Translations under genes and position numbers: made by a program
Notes under the pieces: generated by a model
Told to the model about the DNA's origin: nothing
The model's input: only the letters and a program-made list of their open reading frames with translations
Database searches by the model: none
Part shown: piece by piece, positions 17,115 through 25,204 of the stretch
Position numbering within the stretch: position 1 is the first letter of the stretch
How the letters are laid out: every line of letters starts with the position of its first letter
Source of the DNA: Oscillospiraceae bacterium
GTDB lineage: Bacteria > Bacillota > Clostridia > Oscillospirales > CAG-272
Assembly: GCA_015065455.1 (NCBI GenBank)
Contig: SVQI01000010.1
Span: 1 to 58,804 of the forward strand
Direction of reading: 5' to 3'
DNA length: 58,804 nt

Positions 17115-18944
17115 ATGAGAAGAGAAGACCTTCGTAACGTTGCGATTATTGCCCACGTTGACCACGGTAAGACGACGTTGGTTGACGAAATGCTGAAGCA
17201 GGGTGGAGTATATCGTGAGAATCAGGCAACCGAAGAAAGAGTAATGGACAGTAACGCTATTGAAAAAGAGCGTGGAATTACCATTCTTGCAAAGAATACA
17301 GCTATACATTATAAAGACGTAAAGATAAACGTAATAGATACCCCCGGACACGCAGACTTTGGCGGAGAGGTTGAACGTATACTTAAGATGGTAAACGGCG
17401 TATTGCTTCTGGTTGATGCTGCTGAAGGACCTATGCCCCAGACAAGATTTGTTTTGCAAAAGGCGCTTGAGCTTAATCACAGGGTTATCGTTGTTGTAAA
17501 TAAGATAGACAAGCCTGATGCAAGACTTGACGAGGTAGTTGACGAGGTTCTTGAGCTTTTGATAGATCTCAATGCTACAGACGATCAGCTCGACAGTCCT
17601 ATGATATTCTGTTCCGGTAAGGCTGGTACAGCGTCGCTTTCTCCTTTTGAACAGGGAACAGATCTTATCCCTCTTTTTGAAACTATACTCGAGTATATTC
17701 CTGCTCCCGAGGGTGACCCCGAAGGAGATCTTCAGGTTCTCGTATCCTCTATTGACTATAACGAATATGTCGGCAGAATCGGTATAGGCAGAGTTGAAAG
17801 AGGAACTATAAGACAGAACCAAGAGGTTATGATCTGTAACTATCATACGGGTGATGCTCCCAAGAAGACAAAGATCGTTTCCATGTATCAGTTTGACGGA
17901 CTTGGAAGAATGCCTGTAACTGAGGCTAAATGCGGTGATATTATTTGTTTCTCGGGTGCTGAAAATATTACTATCGGTGATACGATTACGTCGGTTGAAA
18001 ATCCTGAGCCTCTGCCCTTTGTAAAAATAAGTGAACCTACACTTGAAATGACGTTCTCCGTAAATGACAGTCCTATGGCAGGCAGAGAGGGTAAGTTTGT
18101 TACTTCCCGTCAGTTGAGAGACAGACTTTACAAAGAGCTTCTCCGCGACGTATCTTTGCACGTTGAAGACGGAGAAACGACTGACAGCTTTAAAGTCAGC
18201 GGAAGAGGCGAAATGCACCTTTCGATACTTATAGAAAATATGCGTAGAGAAGGTTATGAGCTTTGCGCAAGTACTCCCAGAGTTCTTATGAAAGAGATCG
18301 ACGGAGTAATGTGTGAGCCTATGGAAAGAGTTTCTATTGACGTTCCCGAAATATGTATGGGTTCTGTAATGGAAAAGCTGGGCGCACGTAAGGGTGAGCT
18401 TGTTGAAATGCAGCCTTCAGGTAACAGAATGAAGATCGAATATCTTATTCCCGCGCGTTGTCTGTTCGGTTACAGAAGTGAATTTTTGACCGATACGAGA
18501 GGCGAAGGTATCATCAACAGTCTTTTTGACGGATATCAGCCTTTCAAGGGTGAAATTACTCTTAGATATACAGGATCTCTTGTTGCTCACGAATCTGGTG
18601 AGGCGACGTCGTACGGTTTGTTTAATGCTCAGGACAGAGGTATGATGTTTATCGGTCCTGCAACCGAGGTTTACGAGGGAATGATAGTCGGTGAAAATCC
18701 CAAAATGGGCGACATTACGGTAAACGTATGTAAGAAGAAGCATCTCACTGCAATTCGTTCTTCGGGTGCAGACGAAGCGTTAAGACTTGTTACACCCAAG
18801 GTGATGAGCCTTGAAGAAGCTATTGAGTTTATAAGCGACGATGAGCTTATTGAGGTTACACCCAAGAGTATCAGACTTCGTAAGCGTATTCTTAATACAG
18901 AACTTCGTCTTAAAGCGGAAGCGCAGAGAAGAAGAGGTAATTAA
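17115..18944 (+). CDS. typA: Translational GTPase TypA/BipA
   Basis: A 609-residue ribosome-associated GTPase of the EF-G family involved in 50S assembly and stress adaptation. The GTP-binding domain shows AHVDHGKTT, the switch region [19 protein letters not shown] and NKIDKPDA. Domain II, the EF-G-like domains III and V, and the TypA-specific C-terminal domain follow to the end ([19 protein letters not shown]). An in-frame TTG lies three bases earlier, but the ATG fits the AGGTAGG spacing better. It is monocistronic with its own terminator. Confidence 0.95.
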   Translation: MRREDLRNVAIIAHVDHGKTTLVDEMLKQGGVYRENQATEERVMDSNAIEKERGITILAKNTAIHYKDVKINVIDTPGHADFGGEVERILKMVNGVLLLVDAAEGPMPQTRFVLQKALELNHRVIVVVNKIDKPDARLDEVVDEVLELLIDLNATDDQLDSPMIFCSGKAGTASLSPFEQGTDLIPLFETILEYIPAPEGDPEGDLQVLVSSIDYNEYVGRIGIGRVERGTIRQNQEVMICNYHTGDAPKKTKIVSMYQFDGLGRMPVTEAKCGDIICFSGAENITIGDTITSVENPEPLPFVKISEPTLEMTFSVNDSPMAGREGKFVTSRQLRDRLYKELLRDVSLHVEDGETTDSFKVSGRGEMHLSILIENMRREGYELCASTPRVLMKEIDGVMCEPMERVSIDVPEICMGSVMEKLGARKGELVEMQPSGNRMKIEYLIPARCLFGYRSEFLTDTRGEGIINSLFDGYQPFKGEITLRYTGSLVAHESGEATSYGLFNAQDRGMMFIGPATEVYEGMIVGENPKMGDITVNVCKKKHLTAIRSSGADEALRLVTPKVMSLEEAIEFISDDELIEVTPKSIRLRKRILNTELRLKAEAQRRRGN

Positions 18945-18950
18945 ATAACA

Positions 18951-18983
18951 AAAAAACTCCTTGCTTGTTGCAAGGAGTTTTTT
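18951..18983 (+). terminator. Terminator after typA
   Basis: Perfect stem AAAAAACTCCTTG/CAAGGAGTTTTTT with a 7-base loop and a T-run. Confidence 0.9.
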
Positions 18984-18989
18984 TAGCTA

Positions 18990-19060
18990 AAACTTTTGAA
19001 AAAGTTTTGGGGGAGTTAAGAGGGGGCTTTTTCAAAAGTGCTCCTCTTGTGTCGGTTCGG
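18990..19060. repeat. Hairpin-rich intergenic block
   Basis: Contains AACTTTTGAAAAAGTT near its start and a pairing CTTTTTCAAAAG segment, of the kind that often borders the GC-rich repeats of such genomes. The whole intergenic stretch 18945-19648 holds only the typA terminator, repeat blocks and the hyd promoter; no gene is seen. Confidence 0.4.
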
Positions 19061-19108
19061 GAGCGAAGCTCCTGATAGCATGTGCCTCCAAAAATATTCT
19101 CTCTTTTC

Positions 19109-19166
19109 ACCTCCATCTGACGAGGGAGGTGGCATTTTCGTTAGAAAATGACGGAGGGAGAGAAAA
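19109..19166. repeat. Second dispersed repeat family, copy 2
   Basis: CCTCCATCTGACGAGGGAGGTGG, interrupted only by position, then hairpin CATTTTC/GAAAATG and GACGGAGGGAGAGA. It mirrors the block at 183-275 with the hairpin replaced. Confidence 0.65.
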
Positions 19167-19194
19167 GCAAACAATTTAAACGGATAATATTGTC

Positions 19195-19334
19195 TTTTCT
19201 TTTTTACGTTACTTTCTTGCGTGCCAAGAAAGTAACCAAAGAAGGCACAAAGGGGAGGAGAGTTCCGATCCTCCCCTCCCCTTGACCCCTCTCTTTCAAA
19301 CGACCGAGGGCGTTCCTCCCTCGGTACCCCCCTT
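19195..19334. repeat. Dispersed multi-hairpin repeat, copy 2
   Basis: Nearly identical to positions 1-142, differing at a handful of bases, in the same orientation and again just downstream of the second repeat family. Downstream at 19360-19395 a TTGTAGGGGGCGACG fragment resembles the arms of the inverted repeat at 58580-58663. Confidence 0.85.
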
Positions 19335-19538
19335 GATTTGCAAAAGTGGTATTGCCTGTTTTGTAGGGGGCGACGCACACGAGCCCCCAAGCCTTACTTC
19401 GTGCAGTTTTTTATTTTCGGTACGGTGTATACCGAAAAAGCTTGTTTATTGGTCAAAAAACACAAATTGATACTATATTATAGATTAATATAATGTAAAA
19501 AATATATCGATATAGGGGGATTTAATGAGGAATTTGTA

Positions 19539-19567
19539 TTGACATTGATGCGAATGTTTGTTATTAT
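19539..19567 (+). promoter_or_regulatory. Promoter of the hydCBA operon
   Basis: TTGACA and TATTAT with a 17-base spacer; the predicted start site is near 19574, giving a leader of about 75 bases. Confidence 0.8.
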
Positions 19568-19587
19568 TAATAAAGTACATAATACTG

Positions 19588-19611
19588 CCATATTACTGTA
19601 ATGTCGTATGG
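19588..19611. promoter_or_regulatory. Nested palindrome in the hyd leader
   Basis: ATTAC-T-GTAAT at 19592-19602 is a perfect dyad, with an outer CCATA (19588-19592) and TATGG (19607-19611) pair. It lies downstream of the start site and could be an operator or a leader hairpin. It does not match the Rex consensus TTGTTAANNNNTTAACAA well. Confidence 0.35.
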
Positions 19612-19648
19612 TAAATTATAAAAAAATTCATAATAAAGGAGGGCTATC

Positions 19649-20131
19649 ATGGCCCATTTGAGTGAAGCATCAGTTGCTAAAATCAACGAAATCTGCGACA
19701 GATACGTTGAAGAAAAAACACCTTTGATGATGATTTTGTCTGCAATTCAGGAAGAATACGGCTATATTCCTCTTGAAGTACAGGAAATCGTATCAGAAAG
19801 AACCGGAATTTCTGTTGCTGAAATTTACGGTGTTGTTACATTCTATTCTTTCTTCTCGCTCCAGCCGAAAGGAAAGTATGTTGTCGGCGTGTGCCTTGGA
19901 ACAGCTTGTTACGTTAAAGGCGCTCAGCAGGTAATTGACAAGTTCTCTGAACTTTTGGGAATTGCTCCCGGCGGCACTACCGAAGACGGTATGTTTACAC
20001 TTGACGCCCTTCGTTGTATCGGAGCTTGCGGTATTGCTCCTGCTGTTACTATTAACGGCAAGGTATATCCTAAGCTTAAAGTATCCGATATTCCCGGCAT
20101 TGTTGAAGAATATCGCAAGATGGAGGCATAA
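19649..20131 (+). CDS. hydC: NuoE-like [2Fe-2S] subunit of bifurcating [FeFe] hydrogenase (HydC)
   Basis: A 160-residue thioredoxin-fold protein of the NuoE family. Four cysteines for one [2Fe-2S] cluster are visible in CLGTACYVKGA and CIGACGIAPAV; the N-terminal helical part (EEKTPLMMILSAIQEEYGYI) is typical. In HydABC enzymes this subunit joins the NADH-handling HydB and relays electrons. AGGAGG precedes the ATG. It lies five bases before hydB in one operon. Complex I is excluded because no other nuo genes follow, while a hydrogenase subunit does. Confidence 0.9.
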   Translation: MAHLSEASVAKINEICDRYVEEKTPLMMILSAIQEEYGYIPLEVQEIVSERTGISVAEIYGVVTFYSFFSLQPKGKYVVGVCLGTACYVKGAQQVIDKFSELLGIAPGGTTEDGMFTLDALRCIGACGIAPAVTINGKVYPKLKVSDIPGIVEEYRKMEA

Positions 20132-20136
20132 GGATT

Positions 20137-22008
20137 ATGGAAAAGATTAAGAATTTTGAAGACCTTTCCGCGAAGTGTTCCGTATGTGCAGAAGCTTACG
20201 GCAAAAAGATTGAAGGCGGAAACGGCAAAAGAGCAGTAGTTCTTTGCGGCGGTACAGGTTGTATTTCATCTAACTCGCTTGAAATCAAAGCTAAGTTTGA
20301 AAAGCTCGTTGAAGAAAAGGGACTTTCGAACAAAGTTACAGTAAACCAGGTTGGTTGTTTCGGTTTCTGTTCACAGGGACCTTTCGTAAAGATATATCCT
20401 GAAGATACACTTTACAGACTCGTTAGCATTGACGACGTTGAAGAAATTATCGAGAAGGACCTTATCGGCGGCGAAGTAATCGAAAGATTGCTTTATGTTG
20501 ACCCTAAAACACAGGAAAAGATCGCTAAGCAGGAAGATATTGAATTCTACAAGAAACAAGTTCGTATTTCTCTCCACGGTTGCGGAGCTATCGACCCTGA
20601 AAACATCGAAGAAGCTCTTGGTTCGGGTGCATTCCTCGGACTTGCAAAGGCTCTCCAGATGGACAGACAGGAAGTTATCAATGAAGTTCTTGCTTCCGGT
20701 CTTCGCGGACGTGGCGGCGGCGGCTTCCCCACAGGTAGAAAGTGGCAGTTTGCTTATGCTCAGCCCGACGGTGACAAATACGTTGTATGTAACGGCGACG
20801 AGGGCGACCCCGGCGCATTTATGGACAGATCAATTCTTGAAGGTAACCCCCTCGCAGTTATTGAAGGTATGGTTATCGCAGGTTACGCTATAGGCGCACA
20901 GAACGGTTACTTCTACGTTCGTGCTGAGTATCCTATCGCTGTAAACAGACTCAGACTTGCAATTAAGCAGGCAGAAGAAATAGGTCTTCTCGGAGATAAC
21001 ATTCTCGGAACAGACTTCAGCTTCCGTGTACATATCAGACTTGGTGCGGGCGCATTTGTTTGCGGTGAAGAAACAGCCCTTCTTAACTCTATTGAGGGTC
21101 AGAGAGGTATGCCCAGACCCCGTCCTCCGTTCCCTGCAGTTAAAGGTCTCTGGGGATGCCCCACAATCGTTAACAACGTTGAAACACTTGCTTGTGTTCC
21201 TTACGTTCTCCGTGAAGGTGCTGAAAAGTTTGGTCAGTACGGTACGGAAAAATCAAAGGGAACAAAGGTATTTGCTCTCGGCGGTAAGATCAACAACGTT
21301 GGTCTCGTAGAAATTCCTATGGGTACTACACTCCGCGAACTTATTTATGATATCGGCGGCGGTATTCCGGACGGTAAGGAATTCAAGGCTATTCAGACAG
21401 GCGGACCTTCAGGCGGTTGTTTGACAGCTAAGGACCTTGATTCCGCAATCGACTTTGACACGCTCGTTGCAAAAGGCTCAATGATGGGCTCGGGCGGTGC
21501 TATCGTTATGGACGAAGACAACTGTATGGTTGACGTTGCTAAGTTCTATATGGAATTTATCTGCGACGAATCTTGCGGTAAATGTTCTCCCTGCCGTATC
21601 GGTACAAAGCGTTTGCTTGAACTTCTCACAAAGATTACAGACGGTAAGGCTACAATGAAGGATCTTGACGAGCTCGAAGAACTCAGCAAGACAATTCAGA
21701 CCGGTTCACTTTGCGCTCTCGGTCAGACAGCAGCTAACCCTGTTTTGTCAACACTTAATTCTTTCAGAGATGAGTATATTGCTCATATCGTTGACAAGAA
21801 GTGCCCTGCAAAAGTTTGTAAGAATCTTATGAAATATGAAATCGATGCTGAAAAATGTAAGAAGTGCTCACTCTGTGCACGTCAGTGTCCTGTTAACGCT
21901 ATCACAGGCGTTGTAGGTAAAGAACCCTACGTAATTGATCAGGATAAGTGTATTAAGTGCGGTATGTGCGTATCTTCTTGTAAGTTCAAGGCAATCGAAA
22001 AGAAGTAA
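20137..22008 (+). CDS. hydB: NuoF-like NADH/FMN subunit of bifurcating hydrogenase (HydB)
   Basis: A 623-residue flavoprotein. An N-terminal thioredoxin-like [2Fe-2S] domain (VVLCGGTGCISSNS and VGCFGFCSQGP) precedes the NuoF core, with the FMN/NADH site GRGGGGFPTGRKW, the GDEGDPGAFMDR block and the [4Fe-4S] motif ESCGKCSPCRIG. Two further [4Fe-4S] clusters form a C-terminal ferredoxin domain (CKKCSLCARQCP and CIKCGMCVSSCK). This domain order is that of HydB in trimeric NADH/ferredoxin-dependent hydrogenases and of NADP-reducing relatives. It is probably the bifurcation site. Coding is strong and regular. Confidence 0.92.
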   Translation: MEKIKNFEDLSAKCSVCAEAYGKKIEGGNGKRAVVLCGGTGCISSNSLEIKAKFEKLVEEKGLSNKVTVNQVGCFGFCSQGPFVKIYPEDTLYRLVSIDDVEEIIEKDLIGGEVIERLLYVDPKTQEKIAKQEDIEFYKKQVRISLHGCGAIDPENIEEALGSGAFLGLAKALQMDRQEVINEVLASGLRGRGGGGFPTGRKWQFAYAQPDGDKYVVCNGDEGDPGAFMDRSILEGNPLAVIEGMVIAGYAIGAQNGYFYVRAEYPIAVNRLRLAIKQAEEIGLLGDNILGTDFSFRVHIRLGAGAFVCGEETALLNSIEGQRGMPRPRPPFPAVKGLWGCPTIVNNVETLACVPYVLREGAEKFGQYGTEKSKGTKVFALGGKINNVGLVEIPMGTTLRELIYDIGGGIPDGKEFKAIQTGGPSGGCLTAKDLDSAIDFDTLVAKGSMMGSGGAIVMDEDNCMVDVAKFYMEFICDESCGKCSPCRIGTKRLLELLTKITDGKATMKDLDELEELSKTIQTGSLCALGQTAANPVLSTLNSFRDEYIAHIVDKKCPAKVCKNLMKYEIDAEKCKKCSLCARQCPVNAITGVVGKEPYVIDQDKCIKCGMCVSSCKFKAIEKK

Positions 22009-22022
22009 GGGGGACAAATTAA

Positions 22023-23789
22023 ATGGCTAAGATAAATATTAAAATAGAAGGTATTCCTTATCAGGTTGATGAAGGAATGACCATTCTCGAGGCCGCAAAA
22101 GCTTGCGGTTATGAAATTCCCTCTCTTTGCGCATATAATCACGGTGAATGCTCAAAGGGCTCTTGCCGTGTATGCTTGGTTGAAGTTACCGGCGCAAGAG
22201 GACTTGTTGCATCTTGTGTATATCCCGTAAACGAGGGTATGGAAATTACTATTTCTTCTCCCAAGGCTGTAGCTGCAAGAAGAGCATCGGTTGAGCTTTT
22301 GCTTTCCAACCACTCTATGAAGTGTCAGCAGTGCGACAAGAACGAATATTGCGAGTTGCTTTACGCAGCAAAAGTAACAGGCGCAAGAGAAGATATGTTC
22401 AGAGGGTCACAGACTCCTGTAACTATCGACAGACTTACTCCCTCTATTGTAAGAGATACATCAAAGTGCGTACTCTGCGGACGTTGTGTTGAAAGATGTA
22501 AGAACGCGCACGGCAAGGGTGTACTCGGTTTTGAAAAGAGAGGATTTAATACAATCGTTGCTCCTGCAGAAAACCGTTCATTTGCTAACTCTCCCTGTAT
22601 CCTTTGCGGTCAGTGTGTAAGCGTATGTCCTACGGGCGCATTGATGGAAAAGAGCGAAATTGCTTTGGTTGACGAAGCAATGAAGGCAGGCAAGTACGTT
22701 GTTGTTCAGACTGCTCCCGCAGTAAGAGCAGCACTTGGCGAAGAGTTCGGTATGAAGATTGGTACAGCTGTAACAGGCAAGATGGTTGCCGCTCTCAGAA
22801 GACTTGGATTCAAGAAGGTATTTGATACAAACTATGCCGCTGACCTTACAATTATGGAAGAAGCAACAGAGCTTCTTGGCAGAATTAAGAATGGCGGACA
22901 GCTTCCTATGATTACATCTTGCTCACCCGGTTGGATCAACTATGCTGAAATCAACTACGGTGATCTTCTTGGACATCTTTCAAGCTGCAAATCTCCTCAC
23001 GAAATGTTCGGCGCTATTCTTAAAAGCTACTATGCAGAAGCAAACGGCATCGATCCTAAGGATATGTTCGTAGTTTCAATTATGCCTTGTACAGCTAAGA
23101 AGGGCGAAAAGGACAGAGAACAGCTTATGACAAACGGACTTAAGGACGTTGATGCTGTTCTTACAACAAGAGAACTTGCAAAGCTTATCAAGCGTTCAGG
23201 TATTAACTTTACAAAGCTTCCCGACGAAGAATTTGACAACGATATCGTAGGCGACTACACAGGTGCCGGCGTTATCTTCGGTGTTACCGGCGGTGTTATG
23301 GAAGCGGCTCTCAGAACTGCTTACTATGTACTCACAGGTAAGGAACATGAAGCTGTTAAGTTTGAAGTTGTTCGCGGATTTGACGGAATCAAGGAAGCTA
23401 TGCTTGAAGTTAACGGTCAGGAAATCTGGGTTGCAGTTGCTCACGGTATGAAGAATGCTCAGGTTCTTCTCGATGATATCAGAGCAGGTAAGAGCAAGTA
23501 TGCGTTTATCGAAATTATGGGTTGTCCCGGCGGTTGTATCGCAGGCGGCGGTCAGCCTTTCGTTAAGCCTCAGTTCCTTCCCAACGAAGATGCTGATATT
23601 CTTGACACATATAAGGAAAAACGTGCAGCAGCGCTTTATTCCGAAGATGAAAGACAGACACTCAGACAGAGCCATAACAATCCTCAGATCAAGGCTCTTT
23701 ATGAAAAGTTCCTCGGCGAGCCCAACTCTCACAAGGCTCACGAATTGCTCCATACAACTTATGCAGCAAGAGAAGCTTTCAGAGACTGA
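22023..23789 (+). CDS. hydA: [FeFe] hydrogenase catalytic subunit (HydA, bifurcating type)
   Basis: A 588-residue enzyme that reduces protons to H2 (or oxidises H2). In order: a [2Fe-2S] domain (CSKGSCRVC), a His-ligated [4Fe-4S] cluster (HSMKCQQCDKNEYC), two [4Fe-4S] clusters (CVLCGRCVERC, CILCGQCVSVCP) and the H-cluster domain with L1 TSCSPGW, L2 MPCTAKK and L3 EIMGCPGGCIAGGGQP. A small-subunit-like C-terminus follows. The L1 loop has Ser where most group A enzymes have the proton-relay Cys (TSCCP). It lacks the extra C-terminal [2Fe-2S] domain of the Thermotoga enzyme. The maturases HydE, HydF and HydG are not in the window. Confidence 0.93.
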   Translation: MAKINIKIEGIPYQVDEGMTILEAAKACGYEIPSLCAYNHGECSKGSCRVCLVEVTGARGLVASCVYPVNEGMEITISSPKAVAARRASVELLLSNHSMKCQQCDKNEYCELLYAAKVTGAREDMFRGSQTPVTIDRLTPSIVRDTSKCVLCGRCVERCKNAHGKGVLGFEKRGFNTIVAPAENRSFANSPCILCGQCVSVCPTGALMEKSEIALVDEAMKAGKYVVVQTAPAVRAALGEEFGMKIGTAVTGKMVAALRRLGFKKVFDTNYAADLTIMEEATELLGRIKNGGQLPMITSCSPGWINYAEINYGDLLGHLSSCKSPHEMFGAILKSYYAEANGIDPKDMFVVSIMPCTAKKGEKDREQLMTNGLKDVDAVLTTRELAKLIKRSGINFTKLPDEEFDNDIVGDYTGAGVIFGVTGGVMEAALRTAYYVLTGKEHEAVKFEVVRGFDGIKEAMLEVNGQEIWVAVAHGMKNAQVLLDDIRAGKSKYAFIEIMGCPGGCIAGGGQPFVKPQFLPNEDADILDTYKEKRAAALYSEDERQTLRQSHNNPQIKALYEKFLGEPNSHKAHELLHTTYAAREAFRD

Positions 23790-23817
23790 GTTATATAGCT
23801 TTTAAATAAATGTTTAT

Positions 23818-23852
23818 CAAGCGAGTTAGGAGTTTTACTCCCGACTCGCTTG
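23818..23852 (+). terminator. Terminator after hydCBA
   Basis: Stem CAAGCGAGT/ACTCGCTTG with an inner GGAGT/ACTCC helix, followed by a T-rich stretch. Its 3' edge overlaps the -35 box of the next promoter. Confidence 0.85.
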
Positions 23853-23878
23853 ACTTGTTTTATTTTAGGTGTTATAAT
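23850..23878 (+). promoter_or_regulatory. Promoter of the cyclophilin gene
   Basis: TTGACT and TATAAT with a 17-base spacer, starting within the end of the upstream terminator stem. Confidence 0.8.
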
Positions 23879-23918
23879 GTGAATTGATTTAACGAAAAAA
23901 ATAAAAGGAGAAAATGAT

Positions 23919-24398
23919 ATGAAGACAGCTGTAATTGAAATGGAAAACGGCGGAAAGATGACTCTTGAACTCTATCCTGAAACAGCACCTATTACCGTTG
24001 AAAATTTTGAAAAATTGGCAAACGAAGGCTTTTACGACGGACTTATTTTCCACAGAGTAATTGCAGGATTTATGATTCAGGGCGGAGATCCTGAAGGTAC
24101 TGGAATGGGCGGCCCCGGATATAGCATAAAGGGTGAATTTGCGATGAACGGTGTAAAGAATGATCTTAAGCATACAAGAGGCGTAATTTCGATGGCAAGA
24201 TCTATGAATCCCAATTCAGCAGGCTCGCAGTTCTTTATTATGCATATGGATGCGCCACACCTTGACGGTCAGTATGCTGCGTTCGGTAAAATGACTGAAG
24301 GCTTTGAAACACTTGACGAGATAGCAGAAACAAAGACGGGTTTTGCCGACAGACCTATGTTTGATATGACTATCAAATCTATAAGAGTAAGCGAATAA
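23919..24398 (+). CDS. Peptidyl-prolyl cis-trans isomerase (cyclophilin)
   Basis: A 159-residue cytoplasmic cyclophilin that speeds proline isomerisation in folding proteins. The active-site segments are present: FHRVIAGFMIQGGDP (catalytic Arg), RGVISMARSMNPNSAGSQFFI and HLDGQYAAFGKMTEG. In the last, the cyclophilin Trp position is Tyr, as in many bacterial forms with low cyclosporin affinity. There is no signal peptide. AAGGAG precedes the start, with its own promoter and terminator. Confidence 0.93.
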   Translation: MKTAVIEMENGGKMTLELYPETAPITVENFEKLANEGFYDGLIFHRVIAGFMIQGGDPEGTGMGGPGYSIKGEFAMNGVKNDLKHTRGVISMARSMNPNSAGSQFFIMHMDAPHLDGQYAAFGKMTEGFETLDEIAETKTGFADRPMFDMTIKSIRVSE

Positions 24399-24409
24399 AA
24401 TGAATAATA

Positions 24410-24440
24410 AAAATCTCCGCAATAAATGCGGAGATTTTTT
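24410..24440 (+). terminator. Terminator after the cyclophilin gene
   Basis: Stem AAAATCTCCGCA/TGCGGAGATTTT with a T-run. Confidence 0.9.
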
Positions 24441-24473
24441 TGTTCCACTATTTTGGAAATTATTATAAATATT

Positions 24474-24499
24474 ATTTTAGGTTGACAATATCCTAAAAT
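24474..24499. promoter_or_regulatory. Inverted-repeat operator over the -35 of the toxin-antitoxin operon
   Basis: ATTTTAGG (24474-24481) and CCTAAAAT (24492-24499) flank a 10-base centre that is exactly the -35 region. Phd-type antitoxins bind such palindromes to repress their own operons. Confidence 0.65.
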
Positions 24500-24510
24500 T
24501 TGTGTATAAT
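24482..24510 (+). promoter_or_regulatory. Promoter of the toxin-antitoxin operon
   Basis: Consensus TTGACA and TATAAT with a 17-base spacer. Confidence 0.9.
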
Positions 24511-24541
24511 ATTATTGTATGCATGATTAGGAGGTAGGATA

Positions 24542-24784
24542 ATGAACATAAATACAAAGCAAATTGTATCAATTTCCGAAGCAAATCAGAATTTTTCAAA
24601 AGTTGCAAGAATGACAGATAAACTCGGAGAACTTTATATTTTTAAGAATAACAAACCCAAATACAAGTTGGTGGACATAGAGAATGATACTACGATTGAG
24701 ATGACCGATGATGAGAAGATTGATTTTGTTGCGGCTCGCATTTTGAAGCAGTATCGCAGTGCATTTGAGGAGCTTGCAAAATGA
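24542..24784 (+). CDS. Phd/YefM-family antitoxin
   Basis: An 80-residue antitoxin. The N-terminal DNA-binding part has the Phd/YefM pattern (VSISEANQNFSKVARMTDK), and a short charged C-terminal tail (ILKQYRSAFEELAK) would clamp the toxin. It should repress its own promoter through the inverted repeat at 24474-24499. AGGAGG is ideally spaced. The stop overlaps the toxin start (ATGA), the normal coupling for these modules. Confidence 0.85.
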   Translation: MNINTKQIVSISEANQNFSKVARMTDKLGELYIFKNNKPKYKLVDIENDTTIEMTDDEKIDFVAARILKQYRSAFEELAK

Positions 24785-25155
24785 TTAAATTTAGTCAAGA
24801 AAAAGTAATGCTTTTGCATAAATTAATTACAGATGAAACGGGCGGAGATCCCAATATACGAGATACAGCGTTATTAAACAGCGCGCTTGAATCGGCTTTT
24901 GCAACCTTTGACGGAAAGGAGTTATATCCGACAAAGCAAGAAAAGGGAGCAAGGCTTGGTTATGCTCTTATATCAAATCACGCTTTTGTTGACGGTAACA
25001 AGCGTATTGGAATGTATGTCTTGCTGACGTTTCTTGAAACGAACGGTATAAAAATCCGTCCCACAAACGAAGAGGTCGCGCGAGTGGGACTTGCGGTCGC
25101 CGCAGGAACGATGAAATATCAAGATCTACTGGAATGGATACTTGAAAACGAATAA
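24781..25155 (+). CDS. Doc-family toxin (Fic/Doc fold kinase)
   Basis: A 124-residue Doc-type toxin. The Fic core motif HAFVDGNKRIG (about residues 62-72) holds the catalytic His, Asp and Arg. Doc of phage P1 phosphorylates EF-Tu using this motif (HxFxDANKR there), and the Gly at the sixth position is the Fic form, so either phosphorylation or AMPylation is conceivable. The helical framing and length match Doc. Paired with the upstream Phd/YefM antitoxin, it forms a complete type II module. Confidence 0.88.
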   Translation: MIKFSQEKVMLLHKLITDETGGDPNIRDTALLNSALESAFATFDGKELYPTKQEKGARLGYALISNHAFVDGNKRIGMYVLLTFLETNGIKIRPTNEEVARVGLAVAAGTMKYQDLLEWILENE

Positions 25156-25158
25156 CAA

Positions 25159-25198
25159 AAAGGCAATATCAATCCATTTCGGAAGAGATATTGCCTTT
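25159..25198. terminator. Bidirectional terminator, toxin gene / spoIVB
   Basis: Stem AAAGGCAATATC/GATATTGCCTTT with A/T runs on both sides, between convergent genes. Confidence 0.9.
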
Positions 25199-25204
25199 CA
25201 TTTT

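Noticed and set aside
17064..18218. A 384-codon minus-strand frame opposite typA
   Set aside because: A shadow frame of the strongly conserved typA gene with no family pattern of its own.
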